Below are positions 31,861-33,640 of a DNA stretch of 33,640 nucleotides, piece by piece. How positions within the stretch are numbered: position 1 is the stretch's first letter; each line of letters opens with the position of its first letter. The notes under the pieces are model-generated. The model saw only the letters and a program-made list of their open reading frames with translations, was not told the origin of the DNA and made no database searches. Origin of the DNA: Planctomycetota bacterium (GTDB lineage Bacteria; Planctomycetota; UBA1135; GCA-002686595); NCBI GenBank assembly GCA_029248265.1, contig JAQWJQ010000137.1, positions 1 to 33,640 of the forward strand, written 5' to 3'. The position numbers and the translations under genes were made by a program.

Positions 31861-32385
31861 ATGAAATCGAACCTCATCGTCGCCGCTGTACTCGCCGCCA
31901 CCGCCGCCTCCTGCGCCCAGGAGCCCACCCCCTCCTCCGGCGCCGACCAAGGAGAGCAAGCCCAAGCCACCCAGGAGCCGACGAGCACCGCGCCGCCCGC
32001 CGCCAGCTCGGCTCTTGTGATTGGCGCCGGCGCGGCGGCCGGGAGCGATGATTGGGCCGTCGGTGACACCATCCCTTCAGGTCGCTCGGGGGTCCCGAAC
32101 ATTGAGATCCTTGAGGTCAAAGAGAACGGCAGCGGCGAGGCCTGCGGCGAGGGGAAGACCGCCACGCTCGCCTACAAGGCGATGAAGGCCAACGGCGAGG
32201 TGCTGGACCCCGGCAGCCGCCCGTTCACCTTCCGGGTCGGCTCCGGCCAGGCCATCGTCGGCTGGGACAAGGTCGTGGCTCGCATGCGCGTCGGTGACAG
32301 CTTCGTCATCCTCATGCCGGAGGCGTTGGCCTATCCGGGCAGGGGCAACCTGAAGTTCGAGATGAAGCTCTTGAGCGTCCGGTGA
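31861..32385 (+). CDS. FKBP-type peptidyl-prolyl isomerase lipoprotein
   Basis: A 174-residue lipoprotein. The signal peptide ends at a lipobox-like AASC (Cys18). A Ser/Pro/Thr/Gln-rich linker runs to about residue 78. An FKBP domain follows: the hallmark VGSGQAIVGWDKVVARMRVGD (126-146) contains the core of the prolyl-isomerase active site, and FEMKLLSV is the last strand. The stretch AYPGRGNLKFEM lacks the usual flap sequence found between the Tyr and the last strand in canonical FKBPs, so the domain is shortened there and activity may be reduced. It would act in the periplasm or on the outer membrane as a folding helper. No Shine-Dalgarno is visible before ATG 31861. Confidence 0.88.
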   Translation: MKSNLIVAAVLAATAASCAQEPTPSSGADQGEQAQATQEPTSTAPPAASSALVIGAGAAAGSDDWAVGDTIPSGRSGVPNIEILEVKENGSGEACGEGKTATLAYKAMKANGEVLDPGSRPFTFRVGSGQAIVGWDKVVARMRVGDSFVILMPEALAYPGRGNLKFEMKLLSVR

Positions 32386-32466
32386 CGACCCCTTGAGGCG
32401 CCCGCGCCGCGCGCTTCAATCCACCCGGGAGTGGACTCGCTCGCGGGTCCACCCCCCGGATGGCTC

Positions 32467-33640
32467 TCAGTGAGAGAGCACGACGCGGTCGCCCACGGTC
32501 GGCTCAACCAGGACCGTCATCCCGTTCGCGGTGACGAGGTAGATCCCGTCTCCTCCTCGCCGGGCCGCGAGGCCACTCGGCCCCACCAAGCGCGGACCGA
32601 AGCCCACGTCCCCTCCCGCGATCATCGTGCGGTCTCCCGAGGCGAGGTCCACGAGCACAAGCTCTCCCGCCGCAGGGTCGCAGGTCACGAGCCCCGCCGC
32701 GGTCATCGAGACCCCGGCAAGCGACTGGAAGGGTTCCCCGGCGCCTGTCACGGCGTCGGAGAGGATCGTCCGATCCCCGGCGCCGGCCCCGGGCCCGGCG
32801 GTGAGTTGGACCGCAACCACCGCGAGCAGACCGCTGTCCACGACCAGCAGCCGCCTCGGATCCGTCGTGTCCTGGACCGCCCGGACGGGGCTGTCGAAGC
32901 CGGGCCCTGCGCCCGAGCCGCCCCCAGAGACGAGGACTCGGTCGCCTGTGGCGAGGTCCACCTCCATCACCGAGTTCGCGCCGAGATCCGTGACCCAGGC
33001 CACCGCACCCGTGGAGTCCACCGCCACACCGGACGGGTCGACGAACAGAGGTCCCCCACCGGTCCCGGTACCCGAGAGCAGGGTTCGGTCCCCGGTGAGG
33101 GGATCCACGGCCAAGAGCGCCCCGAGGCCCCGATCCACGACCAGCAGCCGGCCGTCCAACCCCGCGGCGCCGCCCGGCACCAGGGCTTGTACGTCGGTGG
33201 GCTCGATGAGCGCGGGGCCCGCGCCCGTCACCGCGTCGGCGAGCACGGTCCGGTCGCCGGTCGGCGTCGCGAGCCGGAGGAGCGCCGCTTCGCCTCGGGC
33301 CACAGCGAAGATCGCGTCCGTCCCCTCGGGCGCGGCCGTCACCGCGTCGAGGGCCACGTCACGGTCGCCCGCTCCTCGGCGAAACTCGTAGAACAGCGTC
33401 CGATCCCCTGAGGCCACGTCAATCGACCGTACGGCCGGCGCCTGATCGTCGAGCGCCAAGATGCGGCCCATCCCAGCGTCGAACCAGAGGTCCGTGAGTC
33501 CGTCGAGGGGGGCGCCGGTCCCCACTCCGAGTCCGGAGACCACGGCGCGGTCCCCCGAGGAGAGGTCCACCTCGAGGATCGCGTCCAGGCCCGTGTCGCT
33601 CACGAAGAGCCGGTCCGTGGCGAGGTCCAGGTCCAGGTAG
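32467..33640 (-). CDS. Repeat beta-propeller protein, N-terminus beyond window
   Basis: At least 390 residues, with the frame still open at the window edge: the residues before GTG 33603 (YLDLDLATDRLFVSDTGLDA) continue the same repeat, so the real start lies outside. The protein is built of repeats of about 45-50 residues with a core like V-D-x-x-S/T-G-D-R-x-x-x-S and a Gly-rich turn (GAGP), seen eight times. Blade segments such as LLVVDRGLGALLAVDP and GAVAWVTDLGANSVMEVD resemble NHL/SMP-30-like propellers. No catalytic residues were recognised; a secreted or surface binding role is likely. It ends at TGA 32467, converging with the FKBP gene. Confidence 0.85.
   Translation of the reverse strand, partial: YLDLDLATDRLFVSDTGLDAILEVDLSSGDRAVVSGLGVGTGAPLDGLTDLWFDAGMGRILALDDQAPAVRSIDVASGDRTLFYEFRRGAGDRDVALDAVTAAPEGTDAIFAVARGEAALLRLATPTGDRTVLADAVTGAGPALIEPTDVQALVPGGAAGLDGRLLVVDRGLGALLAVDPLTGDRTLLSGTGTGGGPLFVDPSGVAVDSTGAVAWVTDLGANSVMEVDLATGDRVLVSGGGSGAGPGFDSPVRAVQDTTDPRRLLVVDSGLLAVVAVQLTAGPGAGAGDRTILSDAVTGAGEPFQSLAGVSMTAAGLVTCDPAAGELVLVDLASGDRTMIAGGDVGFGPRLVGPSGLAARRGGDGIYLVTANGMTVLVEPTVGDRVVLSH
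32467..33640 (-). repeat. GDR repeats within the propeller gene
   Basis: Eight degenerate copies of a unit containing GDR, for example LSSGDRAVVSG, VASGDRTLFYE, TPTGDRTVLAD, PLTGDRTLLSG, LATGDRVLVSG and LASGDRTMIAG, spaced about 45-60 residues apart. Copies of GDRT-L(A/S)DAVTGAG occur almost unchanged at two places (near 33230 and 32750), suggesting recent duplication or gene conversion. Confidence 0.75.

Noticed and set aside
32427-32456. Hairpin GTGGAC / GTCCAC between FKBP and propeller genes
   Set aside because: Six pairs with a 10-base loop, a mismatch and no T-run; position suits a terminator but the evidence is too weak to list.
1-33640. CRISPR arrays, tRNA or rRNA genes, insertion sequences, prophage
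   Set aside because: No direct repeat-spacer pattern, cloverleaf, rRNA signature, transposase or phage gene was seen by reading; a covariance-model and repeat search would settle it.

Overview
This is a strongly GC-rich bacterial chromosome segment with dense genes on both strands. I infer a Planctomycetota-like organism. The gene set is typical of that phylum: a Tat-exported Gfo/Idh/MocA oxidoreductase, a DUF1080 protein, a sialate O-acetylesterase-type esterase, a sulfatase-fold protein, PQQ-type and other beta-propellers, EF-hand loops, and many lipoproteins and secreted proteins. Most starts lack a Shine-Dalgarno sequence. I saw no rRNA, tRNA, CRISPR array, insertion sequence, phage or plasmid gene.

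Layout. 1-1800: a gene-free leader, a small RRM RNA-binding protein closed by a perfect hairpin terminator, and a convergent DJ-1/PfpI protein. 2272-9160 (+): a Tat-signal Gfo/Idh/MocA oxidoreductase, a secreted DUF1080-alpha/beta hydrolase fusion, a multi-pass membrane protein, and a large secreted subtilisin-fold protein, followed by a long hairpin terminator. 9378-14046: a small lipoprotein (-), then (+) an orphan SenB-like selenosugar synthase, a membrane-anchored protein of unknown function, a pirin and a class I methyltransferase. 14047-15732 (-): a sodium:solute symporter translationally coupled to a tiny two-helix protein. 15885-19747 (+): a sulfatase-fold lipoprotein with Thr at the nucleophile position, rmuC broken by an in-frame TAG, and an alpha/beta hydrolase. 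19870-20802 (-): an SMP-30/gluconolactonase. 21031-25041 (+): an OPT transporter with a small membrane partner, then an APC permease. 25069-25554 (-): a HEPN-motif protein. 25768-29137 (+): a beta-propeller with inserted EF-hand loops overlapping a PHB-depolymerase-like/sialidase-like fusion. 29185-30366 (-): a lipoprotein with NTF2-like and TPR parts, split by a second in-frame TAG. 30484-31455 (-): a SASA-type esterase. 31861-32385 (+): an FKBP-type lipoprotein. 32467 to the window end (-): a repeat propeller, cut off at its N-terminus.

How the genes may work together. Much of the window encodes export, nutrient scavenging and uptake: a possible extracytoplasmic 3-keto-sugar route (Gfo/Idh/MocA plus DUF1080), several esterases and hydrolases, a gluconolactonase, and symporters for small organic solutes, peptides and amino acids.

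The points most worth a second look are the two in-frame amber codons (rmuC and the NTF2/TPR gene), the orphan SenB homologue, the subtilisin-fold protein lacking the catalytic Asp, the HEPN-motif protein, and the domain fusions DUF1080-hydrolase and depolymerase-sialidase.
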